64,000 nt of DNA from Lolium rigidum (lineage: Eukaryota > Streptophyta > Magnoliopsida > Poales > Poaceae): positions 32,668,256-32,732,255 of the forward strand of contig NC_061508.1 in assembly GCF_022539505.1 (NCBI RefSeq), read 5' to 3'. This document shows, piece by piece, positions 21,285 through 33,545 of this stretch. The notes under the pieces were generated by a model. That model was given only the letters and a program-made list of their open reading frames with translations, searched no databases and was not told where the DNA came from. The first letter of the stretch is position 1, and the number at the start of each line of letters is the position of its first letter. The position numbers were made by a program, and so were the translations under genes.

Positions 21285-22996
21285 TGATGTCTATGGGAGC
21301 TTCTATTTTTGTAGACAGTGTTGGGCCTCCAAGAGCAGAGGTTTGTAGAACAGCAGCAAGTTTCTCTTAAGTGGATCACCCAAGGTTTATTGAACTCAGG
21401 GAGGAAGAGGTCAAAGATATCCCTCTCAAGTAACCCTGCAACCACAAAGCAAGAAGTCTCTTGTGTCCCCAACACACCTAATAGGTGCACTAGTTCGGCG
21501 AAGAGATAGTGAAATACATGTGGTATGAATAAGTATGAGCAGTAGTAACGGCGCCAGAAAAGTGCTTGCTGGCGTGTGGTTGATGGTGGTAATATTGCAG
21601 GAAGTACAGATGCAGTAAAACAGTAAACAAGCAGCGGTAGCAGTATTTAGGAACAAGGCCTAGGGATCATACTTTCACTAGTGGACACTCTCAACTTTGA
21701 TCACATAACAGAATAAATAGATAAATGCTAGGCTCTACACTCTCTTGTTGGATGATGAACACCACTAACTGTGTAGGATTACACGAACCCTCAATGCCGG
21801 AGTTAACAAGCTCCACAATATTCGATGTTCATATTTAAATAACCTTAGAGTGCATGACAGATCAACATAACCAAACCAAGTACTAACATAGCATGCACAC
21901 TGTCACCTTCACGCTACGAAAGGAGGCATAGATCACATCAATACCATCATAGCAATAGTTAACTTCATAATCTACAAGAGATCACAATCATAGCCCACGC
22001 CAAGTACTACACGATGCACACATTGTCACCATTACACCGTGCAGGAGGAATAAACTACTTTAATAACATCACTAGAGTAGCACACAGATAAATTGTGATA
22101 CAAAACACATTGCAATCATAAAGAGATATAAATAAGCACTTCACTATGCCATTCATAACGAGTGAATAAGTATTCTGTGAAATATAGCCTAAGAGACCCA
22201 CACGGTGCACACACTCGTCACCTTTACACACGTGGGACAAGGAGTCTCCGGAGATCACATAAGTAAAACCCACTTGACTAGCACAATGACATCTAGATTA
22301 CAAGCATCATCATATGAATCTCAATCATGTAAGGCAGCTCATGAGATTATTGTATTGAAGCACATAGGAGAGAGATTAACCACATAGCTACCGGTACAAT
22401 CCCGAGCCTCGATGGAGAACTACTCCCTCCTCATGGGAGACAGCAGCGTTGATGAAGATGGCGGTGGTGTCGATGGAGGAGCCTTCCGGGGGCACTTACC
22501 CGTCCCGGCGGCGTGCCGGAACAGAGACTCCTGTCCCCCAGATCTTGGCTTCGCGATAGCGGCGGCTCTGGAAGGTTTTCTCTGGTTTCGTCGAACGTGT
22601 CGAGGTTTTTAGGTCAGGGACCTTTATATAGGCGAAGAGGCGGAGTCGGAGGGTCGACGAGGCGACGACACACTAGGGGGCGCGCCCCCTAGGGCCACGC
22701 CGGCCTGTCATCTGGGGGCCCGGTGGCCCCCTCCGGCCTCTCTCGGGTGTTCCGGAAGCTTCGTGGAAAAATAGGATGCTCGGGCGTTGATTTCGTCCGA
22801 TTCCGAGAATATTTCCTTACTAGGATTTCCGGAACCAAAAACAGCAGAAAACGAACAAGCGGCCCTTCGGCATCTCGTCAATAGGTTAGTTCCGGAAAAC
22901 GCATAATAATGACATAAAGTATGCATAAAACATGTAGATATCATCAATAATGTGGCATGGAACATAAGAAATTATCGATACGTCGGAGACGTATCA
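21285..22996 (-). mobile_element. Solo LTR with TGATACGTC-type end
   Basis: Bounded by TGATGTCTATGG on the left and GACGTATCA on the right, 1712 bp, with a perfect 5-bp duplication ACTAG (21280-21284 and 22997-23001). Read on the minus strand it starts TGATACGTCTCCGACGTATC, a palindromic start shared by high-copy cereal Gypsy-type LTRs. A TATATAGG box near 22625 would promote minus-strand transcription. No internal region is attached, so this is a solo LTR. I do not give a family name. Confidence 0.88.
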
Positions 22997-23001
22997 ACTA
23001 G

Positions 23002-24380
23002 CAATGACAAGAGGGACATGGAAGTATATCTTTCTGTAAAACTGATGAAATAGACTAAGAATGACAAGAGGGACAATGCAAAACTGATGAAATAGACTAA
23101 GAATACCAAGGAAAGTATTGAAGTATATCTTCCTGTAAGAATGACTTAAGCAGAACACCATCACACTAAAGGTGGGTAGGGTCTGGCTGCACTAACCAAC
23201 ATGCCTTTGCCGCTTCCAGGCCACAAGGACCTAGCTCAGGAAGTCCGTACGGTTGAGCATGCGGCAGGAGGAGGAGCCCATGAAAACACAGAAGAATAAA
23301 AAAATCGTAATTGAATGAGAGAAGAAACTGAGAGAAGGAAAGAATGAGCTAAGTAACTCAGAGACTGAGAATGATCTCACACTGAACGATAAAATTGTTA
23401 ATACGGAGCTACATATAATTAAATGATCTAAAAATGATAGAGTGAGCTAAAGAATGAGAGACATAGCTAATTAAGAACAAAAAGAAAAAATGATATAACT
23501 GAGGATATGCAGATAGGACTGAGGGAAAATCTGAGCAAAACACCGAAGATATGAAGATTGAGAAAATAAAGAACAGAAAACCTTCCTAGCCTTGATCTTC
23601 GCACATGTCAAATGAACCTTAAAACAGAGAACTCTAGAGTGGGAACAAATAAAGGAACTCAAAAGATAGACTCTAGACATAATAGAAATTTAAATTACGA
23701 AGGGAATGAATGTCTATCTTTGAGTTCTCAATTTGAGTGAAGAATGAAAGATCAGGAAAATAAAGAACAGAAATACTGAGGACCCAGAAAAATAAGAAGA
23801 GACTGAGAGAAGGAGGGACTGTGCAAAGATGACTGAAAACTGAGGAGAAAAGAAAAACCAACTAGACTGTAGAATAATGAATAAAATGATAAAGTTCTGA
23901 GCAAATAAAACGGAGAACAAGAGACACAGACCAAGGACATAGAGAAGGTGAGAGAATTAAAAATAACTGAAAAAATTAAGAAGAGACTGAGAGAAGGAGG
24001 GACCGAGCAAAGATGACTAAAAAACTGAGGAGAAAATAAAAACCAAGTAGATTGAATAATAATGATTAAAATGATAAAGTTCTAAGCAAATAAAATTGAG
24101 AACAAGAGAATTAAAGAAAGACTAAGCAAAAAAAATTAAATATTCCAGAGAATAGGATACGGGATGGGAGACAGAGAGGAAACAATGAGGAAATAAATCA
24201 AGATTGAAAATGTGAATGAAAGAAATATTAAGCAAATTAAACGGAAGAAAAACCTGAGACAGACCGAGGCCTAAGACCGGAGAAAAAATGAGATAAATTA
24301 TAGGACTATGTGACAGAGATAATGAAAATGAGAGAAGGAATGAGAGAATTAAGACAAATTTGAAATAAAATCAATCAAAT
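23002..24380 (+). repeat. Purine-rich tract with diverged internal repeats
   Basis: From about 23270 to 24370 the + strand is dominated by A and G (runs such as GAGAAGGAGGGACTG, GAACAAGAGA). A unit from AAGAAGAGACTGAGAGAAGG occurs at 23791 and 23977 (period about 186 bp) with substitutions. Before it, CTGATGAAATAGACTAAGAA occurs twice (23042 and 23084). No coding frame of any plausibility exists. Origin unknown. Confidence 0.7.
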
Positions 24381-24935
24381 GATAGTGACAATGAGATGTG
24401 CAGAATTCTTCACGTATGTAATTTTTGCTAATGTACCGAAAAGTATTCCCATGCATATTTTAGGGATATGCTCGCAAGGATTTGCATCACCAATCGGTAT
24501 CCAAGATGAGTTCTACACACAGGTAGACGATAGCTGAGAAAATTAATGGAGATTCATATTATACAATTAGCTAATGATCGGATTGCAGGAAGCATTCACA
24601 TACACTAGTTTGCTGCTTGGTGGTATAAAAGACACTGCAACATATCGCATACACTTATTATTTTGGTAAAACATATTTCAGAAAAAACAAAATGAAACAC
24701 AAGTTTGTTGACATATATATATCAATTATCAAAAATGGAGGTAACAACTCATGCTTTACTTCATGTGGATGGAAAAACATATGATGACAATCAAGGTTCA
24801 TCTACTACATCTCTTCAACAATAAAATGACAATCCATGGGATCTAAGCATGTTTTAAAACATGCAGCTAGACTAGGTCATTCTATTGATAAAGCCAAAAT
24901 TAATAAGAGAGATAACAATAGATAAATTGGGTATT
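24381..24935. other. AT-rich intergenic DNA
   Basis: No gene, RNA or bounded repeat recognised in this 555-bp stretch. Confidence 0.5.
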
Positions 24936-25985
24936 TGAAAGTTCAATGTCGGTAACCTAGAGTGAGGGCGAATAGGTTCTACAATATTTTCCTTGACTTG
25001 TTTGCAAATTTAGGCTATGCAGATAAATAATGTGGCCTAATGCAAACTAAGTGGAGCACCCTATATGGAAAAATACATATATCAACAACTTCAAACTCGA
25101 TGGCTAACACAAATTAAATAATAAGTGGAAAGAAATAACCGAAGTACGCGGAGACGACAATGTATTCCGATGTTCACTTCCTTGAGGGGAAGCTATTCAC
25201 CGGTGGAGAGGTGCGGTTACCACGAAGGACACCGAACGCCATGAAGGCTCACCTTCTTCTCCATGAGCTACTTTCATGAAGTAGGAGCCCTTTCCACTAT
25301 GTGAATATCTTAGGGAGGCTTTCGATCCCGTACAAACTTTCCAGCTCGATCACAACTTGATCGCTCCCGGCGACCGCTACCACCTAGGAGTCCTCAACCT
25401 CCAAGAGTAACAAGATCACATCTAGGACTTGACACAAGACTCAAATTGCAAATTTGATAGGTGGAAAGAGAGAGGATGAAAAGATATTTCAATTGGATGG
25501 ATCCACTCTCAAAGTTTTTGGTTAAATCTCGCTTGATCAAAGGATTGGTGGAGAAGAGTGCAAGAGAGAGTAATAGTATGAAGAACTTGATGTGAATCTC
25601 AAAATAATGGCCTAGGTAAAGATCCACTAAATTAGCCCCTTCCATATACATCAAAACTAGCCGTTTTTATGCCAAAATTGTGCAGCCCGGTCATACCGGC
25701 TCCATGCCTGGTATGACTGGCCAAACTTTCTGTTTGGGACGTGTATGCCTGGTCATACCGGCCACACACCCGTTATGACCGGCCATGCAAAACAGCAGGA
25801 TCACTCGGAACGGAAAAAAGCCATAACTTTGCATCCATACTTTGTTTTCGGTGATCTTGGGCTCATTAGAATCACAACAACGAGGTATACAACTTTATGA
25901 ATAGAAACATCATAGTCCAACCATGTAGTAAGAACATCAATAAAAATATTTGAACTAATTAAAAATACAAAACCGATAAAAACTC
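24936..25985 (-). mobile_element. Sirevirus-like Copia LTR, solo or truncated
   Basis: On the minus strand this ends ...CTATTCGCCCTCACTCTAGG then TTACCGACATTGAACTTTCA, the same 3' end style as the LTR at 2214-3518. It also contains a CCGGT-motif cluster (about 25685-25790). No primer binding site follows its end at 24936, so it is not an intact 5' LTR. The right end is uncertain because it abuts the next repeat at 25986; no target duplication was found. Confidence 0.6.
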
Positions 25986-26831
25986 TGATAACGCGTGAAG
26001 CACACGTCCGTTGGGAACCCCAAGAGGAAGGTGTGATGCGTACAACAACAAGTTTTCCCTCAGTAAGAAACCAAGGTTATCGAACCAGTAGGAGATGAAG
26101 GCCACGTGAAGGTTGTTGGTGAAGGAGTGTAGTGCGGCGCAACACCAGGGATTCCGGCGCCAACGTGGAACCTGCACAACACAATCAAAATACTTTGCCC
26201 CAACTTAACAGTGAGGTTGTCAATCTCACCGGCTTGTTGTAAACAAAGGATTAAACATATGGTGTGGAGAATGATGTTTGCTTGCAAAGAAAAACAGAGA
26301 ATAATGATTGCAGTAGGTTGTATTTCAGATGTAAAAGAATGGACCGGGGTCCACAGTTCACTAGTGGTGTCTCTCCAATAAGATAAATAACATGTTGGGT
26401 GAACAAATTACAGTTGGGCAATTGACAAATAGAGAGGGCATAACAATGCACATACATATCATGATGACTACTATGAGATTTACTTAGGGCATTACGACAA
26501 AGAACATAGACCGCTATCCAGCATGCATCTATGCCTAAAACGTCCACCTTCGGGTTAGCATCCGCACCCCTTCCAGTATTAAGTTGCAAACAACAGACAA
26601 TTGCATTAAGTACTGTGCGTAATGTAAACAATACAAATATCCTTAGACAAAGCATTGATGTTTTATCCCTAGTGGCAACAAGCACATCCACAACCTTAGG
26701 GGTTGCTGCCACTCCCCCAGATTCAATGGAGACATGAACCCACTATCGAGCATAAATACTCCCTCTTGGAGTTACAAGTATCAACTTGGCCAGAGCCTCT
26801 ACTAGCAACAGAGAGCATGCAAGATCATAAA
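25986..26831. mobile_element. Old LTR-type repeat, left part (continues at 56919)
   Basis: Starts TGATAACGCGTGAAGCACAC and runs to GCATGCAAGATCATAAA, where the Gypsy element enters. The sequence resumes after the second ATAAA at 56919 with CAACACATAAATGATAG. This continuous order is familiar from an abundant cereal LTR. No coding sequence is readable here. It is the target of the whole stack and so the oldest layer. Confidence 0.65.
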
Positions 26832-29800
26832 TGTGGTGACCCTGCATACCACTGCATGTTGTAGTATGCCAGTCGTTGATATAACATTCACGAAGTACCA
26901 TTCCGCAAATATTACATCCCTCAGAGTAGTACAACAGAACATAGCAGGTCCATAACTCATTCATTGATTATTACAAATATCACACACATGTCGTTCCGGA
27001 GCTCCTCTTGGGTCCTAAGAGGAATACTCCTGGGTTCGAGGCGAACCCAGCTTAGCTTACAATACCAGTGTCTCATTAAGTTATACATTTATTTCTTCGA
27101 ACAGCTAAATACTAAGAGTTCGGGCTGCTCGGCTACTACTACTACTCGAGATGCTCAGGCTTGATCTCCTCCGGAAGCCTCCCCGGTTCCGTAGACGATG
27201 AGGTAGTCTACGCCCTCAATACCTCCTGAGAGGTCTGGTTCCTCATAGCCGATGATCTCGGCTCCTTCATTGTTGTCGTAGTCCTCCTCCAGACGATTCA
27301 GACAATCTAAGCATGGGATTTAAGAGTGGTATGAGTACGAGCGTACTCAACAAGTTCATTATAGATAAGAGGTGTTTAATGCACTAGCTACGATATTAGA
27401 CCGGAAAGTCTAATACCAATGCAAGTTTTGGTAAACATTTCTTCAAGAGATTGCTTTTATTTCAAAGAGCTATGTCCGTCAGCCTTCACCGGTTTACTAG
27501 AACTTCATGGAGCTCCTTTCCGGCCGCGTTCGCAGTTCCTTATCCCGGAACAGGGAGTGACAGTCACAGTTCTTTACACTCTGCAGAGGTGTGTTGCTTT
27601 ACCCATAAGAGATCTTAACCTTGGTGCCAACCGGGCAGCTTTCCCGTCCACACTTCCTTCGGTGTGAGGCCCGGTATAAGGTCTAGCCAATCATGTTCCT
27701 CCGCTACCTCGAACACCCACCCTTTGTTGCATGCCCCGACCCTGGGTCCACGCCGGTCCCATTATTCCTGTAGATTTCAAGGTGGACCCCGACCACGACG
27801 ACAGTGCTTGGGCTCTACCATACACTCCTACGCCGGTAGCTGCAACCCATCATAGACCGCAATACCGTGGGGACTTAGGACTCCCCAGCCTCACCGCTTG
27901 CTCCTTCGGGCGACAAGTGTACTACGGACAATGCCGTGGGGACTTAGGACTCCCCAGCCTCACCGCTTGCCCCCTTGGATTACAAGTGTACTACGGTAAA
28001 GCGCATCCGTTGATGAACGAGAGGTGGAAACACTTTTGACTACTCCGTCCCACTCCGGATCTTATGGTTAACACGGGTATTACGGCACAAGAATCACTGG
28101 CGACATTTGTTGTTTAATCCTAGATGGATATAAACCCGTGCAATGGAACCTCCACCATATCAACACAATCCATGGTTCCATTGACCACCACATAGTCATA
28201 TTCATAGTTATGAAAGTAGTGGTTTTGATTTTTATGCAATAGTGATAACCATAGTACTTTGCAATTAATTTGATAGAAATACTCAAATGACATGAGCAAG
28301 TGATGAACTTGCTCGAACACCGCAAAGGTTTGCGGTTGGAAGGTGTGGACTGACCCTTGTCCTCTGTCTCTGAAAAATAGCATCATTGTCCGATAAGGGC
28401 AATGGTTAAAGAAGCAATTATGCATGATTCCATTTTTTAGGATTTGTTCCCCCCTTCCGATGTCGTTATTATTTTATGTAAGAGGTTAATACTAAGAATA
28501 ATTTGGGGATACTTGATTTAAAGTAAAATACAACCTTGAAATGTTGTCAAGGTGTTTTTAAAGTCCAAAAGAATTTATGGACTTATTTTCATTATTGAAA
28601 ATACTATATGTGATTTAAATGATTATTTTAATCATCAAATTTGAACTTATTCTTGTTTATCTTCAAAAATTCTATCTCATATTTTATTCTGATAGAGTTT
28701 TTTATACTGAGTGGTTTTCATATTTTTAATTATTTTTTTGGAGCTAGGAAACATTTATTGTGTAATTTCAAAGTTTCTGTATTTATAAAGAATTGTGAAA
28801 TGGCAAAAATGCCCCTGGGCCCACCTGTCGGTGTAACCCAGTGGGGTTAGGTCGACCGACCCACCTGGTCTGGCTCGACCAGACCCACTCCTCTCTCTCT
28901 CTCTCGCGCGTGTCCGAACCCTAACCCTAATCCCCTCTCTGGCGATTCATGTCGCCCCCGCCGTCGCCGCTCGATTCCGGCGAACTCCGCCGGACTTGGC
29001 CCCAGCCATGGTGCGCAATCGACGCGCCCCACGATGGCGGTCATCCTCATCCGCGTCGATCTGGAGCGGTTGCTGCTCCAGCTCGTCTTCGATCTCCTCC
29101 GAGGCGGCTAGGGTTACGGGATCGTGGCGATCCCGCTGCTTCCTGGGCTCCAGGCGCGATGGCGCCGCCGTGGGCCTCGCCACGGTGGTGTGGGGCGTTG
29201 CGGCGCTTGTCGGAGCATGGCCTGGCCTGGACAGGTGCTACCGAGCACTCGGCGCGCGCCGCCGTGGCCGCCATGGCCGCATCTGCTCGTCTGCTTGCCC
29301 CCGGGTATGTGCGCCACCTCCTGCTCTCTCTCTCCTTTGCCTGTTCTACTCCTTCCCTTCCTCTTCTTCGTCTAGCTTGGTCACTGGCTTGCCGTGCCTC
29401 GTAGAGGTGCGGCCATGCCGTGATGCTGCTGCTGTTCCGCTCATGTTGCTGTGCTGCTGTGCTGCTCATGCTGTTCAAGCCACTGCCTCTACTGGCCTTG
29501 GCCATTGTTGCCCTGGCCATTCCAGTGCTTACCATTCTTGCTAGGTTCTTCCCTGTGCCTCTGTCTTGTTTCTATGCTTGCCTGACACTCATGTGTGATC
29601 ATGTATGCTTTAATGGCTTAACTGTAGATTGCTATTATTGCAAATTTGCAAGTGCCAGTGTTGTTGTGGCTAGTTCTTGTGCTTAAACTCATGAACCTGC
29701 TCATCTGAGCATTTCTGTTGGCTTGATGGTATGATTCAGTGATGAGCATGAAGTGTTTTACTTGTTTGTCATGGTCCAGTGGTACCTCATGTATTTGATG

Positions 29801-31930
29801 TGCTTCTGGATACAATTGTAAATGATTTATGTAATTGTCTGTGATATAACGGTTGCTTAATTGTGGCTATTTCATTTATATGATTCATGGATTGATGCCA
29901 GGCTTGCCCCTGTCAAGCTTTTGTATGCTAAGGCAAGCCCTGATGATCATATAATCATCGGTGCTTGATGATTTTCTGCTGTCCTATGGCTTGTGTTTCA
30001 TCGATGCTTTTACTTGACTCGTGTGGCACTCAAGCATGTGCTGGTGCATGCTCTTGCTTACCCCCAGCACCTGCTGTGGCTTGCAGTGATCTTCTAGATC
30101 ATTAGCAAGTGTATGTATTACTGGTTGCTTGTGTATTTCAATTATCTGTCTAGTTGTGCTTAATCACATGGATAATTGATGTGAACTGCTCTGCAGTTAT
30201 GATCATTTCATTGAGTTTGGTAGGGTTAGATGGATGCCAACACTTGGTAGTGTACCCTAGCCCTCCTTTTGAACCCTACTGGGTGATGATATCTGTGCAT
30301 GCTTTCTTTGTTGGAATTGGTTAAGTGGTTGAGGTGATCCTGGCAGTATTCATGTGCTGCCCTGGGATAGCTCCCCTATTTGGTGGCTTTCTGTGATGGA
30401 TAGATGCTCACTGGCTAGTCACTTAGTGAATTTCCGGTAGCCTTGATGTTGATAATTAGGATAGGCACATGTTGCCTGTCAATCCGATGGTTTAGCTAGG
30501 TCAATAGGTGCTTTGTGATTCCGAATGGCTGCAAGGAGTAAATCCATGCTTGGATTTCTCTGGTTTTGACATCTGTGTTGTCACAACCGAGTGTTCCCTG
30601 GTTTATTTTCCTTTTAGCCTTGGTTGTACTTGCTGGCACCAATTGGTTTAGTAACCAAATGATGATACACCCGGGGTTTCCTACCCTTACGTGCTCTCGT
30701 GATGCAAGCATGCTTAAGTATGAGCAAGATATGATCTTGCTCAGGCTCTTGTGTGGTATACCTCACTCCAGCTCCTAGAATTAAGTGTTGGTGTAGAGGA
30801 TTGCTTCTGTGATGCTTGGTTTGCTTGCTCTGCTCCTCCTTGCAAGCTTGTGGTGCTTTACTCCATCTGGTACTTGCTCACAGTGACAGTTCTTGGTGAA
30901 GCTGTCCCTGGATGGTTTACGGTGGCTTGTTGTTCTTCCTGTTCTAAGTGTTCTTGGTGTTCTTGGTGACTTACCAGTTCAATTCTGCCGATGGTTGAAT
31001 CAAATGGCTAGGGTTTGGCTTGGAAAAGCTTTTATATGCCCAGCCATTGCATCTCTGGTTGACAGCTCCACCTTCCCCTTTGGGTGACTCACTGTGTGTG
31101 TGTGCTGCATGCACACAGCCCTGTGAGCAGGCTGTGTGTGTGTGTAGACAAGTGTTGTGCACTTGGACCTGGAACTTGACTGTGGCATGGATCAGCTCGG
31201 CAGAGACTTGATCATATCCTCTTCATTTCCATTATTTGCTAACCTGCCAAGTGGCAATGCCACTTGGCATAATGTGCTCTTTGTTGTGTGTGTGTGCAGG
31301 GATCAAGAATTGATCAAGATGATCTAGAAGATCATCAAGTCCAAGATCAAGTGAAGATGTTCTTGTAGTATTTAGGATATTTAGATAACTTGTAATTTTC
31401 CTTTTATTTCTTCTATTTCTCCAATTCTTGTAATGTGTTGTAAAATTCATTTATTTCCATTATGAATAATGTAAAGACAATGTATCTTGTGTGTTAATCA
31501 ATAAAGCTCAAGGTTTTCTCTAATGAGCTTGTCTTATTGTTTAAATTATTCATAATGTGTTTTATGTATTATTTACTTAATGAATTTCCTCACAATTCAA
31601 CTATTTAGGGTAATTATTTAATATTTGAATTTGAAATTCAAATTCAACTTTGGTTTGAATTCAACCATGCTACTTAATTTAGAATTCAATCATGCAACTT
31701 AAGTTTGATGCAAACTCTCCCCTCTCTTCTCAAAACTCTAATTTAGTTAGATGGGAAACAAGTTTGTCGCACTCTCGAAACCCTAACCCCGTAAGGTGTC
31801 GAGAGAGAAACTTGTCCCCCTTCGATGCAATTTTTGTTTAAAAGCGCGAAATTTCCCCGTAATTTACAATGCCATGCACATCCCTTTCTAAAATCTACCC
31901 CTCGATCGTCTCTAAACCTGGGACATTACA
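26832..31930 (-). mobile_element. 3' LTR of the chromovirus-like element (5099 bp)
   Basis: The LTR begins, on the minus strand, TGTAATGTCCCAGG at 31930 and ends ...GGTCACCACA at 26832. The right LTR matches it closely over 50643-51871 and 55454-56913. At 5.1 kb it is unusually long. It contains a CT/TG microsatellite (28892-28905, 31092-31145) and short GC-rich blocks (28940-29400) in which no credible protein is seen. Confidence 0.9.
27865..28002 (+). repeat. Two-copy 69-bp tandem repeat inside the LTR
   Basis: CCGTGGGGACTTAGGACTCC begins copies at 27865 and 27934, each ending ACAAGTGTACTACGG with a variable middle. In the right LTR the second Gypsy piece enters inside the first copy (after 51871). 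Confidence 0.85.
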
Positions 31931-31947
31931 GCCTTTCCCCCTTAAAG
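31931..31947 (-). other. Polypurine tract of the chromovirus-like element
   Basis: On the minus strand TTTAAGGGGGAAAGGC directly precedes the TGTAATG of the 3' LTR. It primes plus-strand synthesis. A CGGGACGAAGTT motif just before it is typical of plant chromoviruses. Confidence 0.85.
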
Positions 31948-32386
31948 AAAACTTCGTCCCGAAGTTGTGGTTGTAATACCTGAACAGTTCGGGGTATGTT
32001 CTCCTCAGGTCTTCTTCCTTTTCCCAGGTGGATTCCCTCTCGGGATGATGCTTCCATTGTATCTTGCAGTACTTGATAGCTTTATTTCGGAGTTGTTTCC
32101 AGCTCTCCTCGAGAATCTTGGCTGGCTTCTCGATGTAAGTCAAGTCTGGTTGCAACTCGAGCTCAGCATGTGATATTGGCTCATCTGGGGTTTTTAAGCA
32201 TTTCCTGAGTTGCGACACATGGAATACATTGTGAACTTGTGCTAGCCTTCCTGGTAAATCCAATTCAAAGGCTAAACCTCGGTTTTGACTCAGTATCCTG
32301 AAAGGTCCGATGTATCTAGGACTGAGTTTTCCTTTTACTCCAAACCTCTGGAGTCCTTTCATCGGGCTCACCTTAAGATATACCAT
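31940..32386 (-). pseudogene. Integrase C-terminus with chromodomain-like tail
   Basis: Frame from the Met at 32386 towards the LTR. It shows the GPY/F module (KLSPRYIGPF, with VKGKL before it), HNVFHVSQLRKC, and then a tail with AIKYCKIQWKHHPERESTWE, which has the aromatic-plus-Glu pattern of chromodomains that guide chromovirus insertion to chromatin. The frame runs to the polypurine tract. It is the continuation of the integrase at 32534-33526, from which it is cut off by the stop within the adaptor-like stretch and a frame change. Confidence 0.8.
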
Positions 32387-32533
32387 GTCTCCAACTCTTG
32401 GCTCCCATGTTCTTCTCTTTTGGTCTGCATAACTCTTTTGTCGACTTTGGGCTATCTTAAGTCTATCTCTTATAATGTCAATGATGTGTTGCTTTTCCTT
32501 GACATAATCAGGATTGAACTCCTTGCTTGTTTT

Positions 32534-33526
32534 TTAATGATACGGCCACCACCGAGATCTACACTTTCTTCCATAGAGAGCTTCAAACGGTGCCATCTTA
32601 ATACTGCTTTGATAGCTGTTATTGTATGAAAACTCTGCTAGTGGTAAGTGCTCTTCCCATGATCCTCCGAAGTCTAGAGCACAAGCCCTAAGCATATCTT
32701 CTAAAATCTGGTTAGTTCTCTCCGTTTGTCCACCTCTCTGAGGATGATAGGCGGTACTATAATCCAACTTGGATCCTAAAGCTTCATGTAATTGCTTCCA
32801 AAATGCTGACGTGAATACGGATCCTCGATCCGACACGATCTTCTTGGGCACTCCATGCTTACTCACGATCTCTTTGATGTAAAGATCAATGAGTTTCTCT
32901 CCTTTATCTTGTTGATTTACTGCTAAAAAATGTGCACTTTTCGTCAACCGATCCACAATTACCCATATCATGTCCTTCTTTTTATTGGTCATGGGTAATC
33001 CGGTGATAAAATCCATTCTTATCTCCTCCCATTTCCATTCTGGAATAGGTAAAGGTTGTAACTTCCCTGCCGGACTCTGGTGTTCCGCCTTCACTCTTTG
33101 GCAGGTATGGCATTCTGCCACATATTGTGCTATCTCTCTCTTCATATTGTTCCACCAGAATAGCTCCTTTAGATCCATGTACATCTTCGTACTCCCCGGA
33201 TGGATGGAGTATGGTGTTTGATGGGCTTCCCGGAGTATTACTTCCTTGATTTCAGCAATATCCGGAACACAAATTCTCTTCTGGAACCATAATGATCCAG
33301 ATTCTCCACGGTGAAATTCTGATGGTCTTCCTTCATCTATCCTTCTCATCTCCTCCATGATGAATGGATCATCCAGCTGACCCATCATTATCTGATTCTT
33401 CAGGTTAACATTCAACTCATCGGCTATTTGCAAAGCCGATAGTCCCTCATGAGCTTCCTTCTCCCAGAGTTGTATTTGGGCTTGACTTATTTCCTTCCTC
33501 AACTCCGGTGATATTTCTTGCTCCAC
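32534..33526 (-). pseudogene. Gypsy integrase, truncated at an adaptor-like sequence
   Basis: Shows a His/Cys zinc region ([11 protein letters not shown]..., CHTCQRVK) and the catalytic core: Asp in [15 protein letters not shown] context, Asp in VSDRGSVF, Glu in GGQTERTNQ. The enzyme inserts the DNA copy into the genome. The frame is lost directly after YGRKCRS, where 32536-32564 matches a sequencing adaptor and a stop follows. Upstream it is separated from RNase H by two single-base frame changes (33555-33581). Confidence 0.88.
32536..32564 (+). other. 29-base match to Illumina P5 adaptor
   Basis: Reads AATGATACGGC-C-ACCACCGAG-ATCTACAC; the P5 flow-cell adaptor is the same with G in place of the single C between the hyphens. 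28 of 29 positions match. The right third (AGATCTACAC) could be native, since it encodes integrase residues, but the left part breaks conserved protein sequence. Most likely an assembly or polishing artefact. Confidence 0.85.
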
Positions 33527-33545
33527 TCCGCGGTGCTCTTCCTAC

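Noticed and set aside
28918..28936. CCCTAACCCTAATCCCC resembling plant telomere repeat
   Set aside because: Only two units, inside an LTR; chance or LTR motif.
28847..29544. Overlapping long open frames on both strands
   Set aside because: GC-rich LTR stretch; composition (Arg, Ala, Ser runs) and lack of domain argue against coding.
31092..31145. GTGTGTGTG/TGCATGCACACA stretch as a structured RNA
   Set aside because: Simple dinucleotide repeat with a short palindrome, repeated in the partner LTR; no further support.
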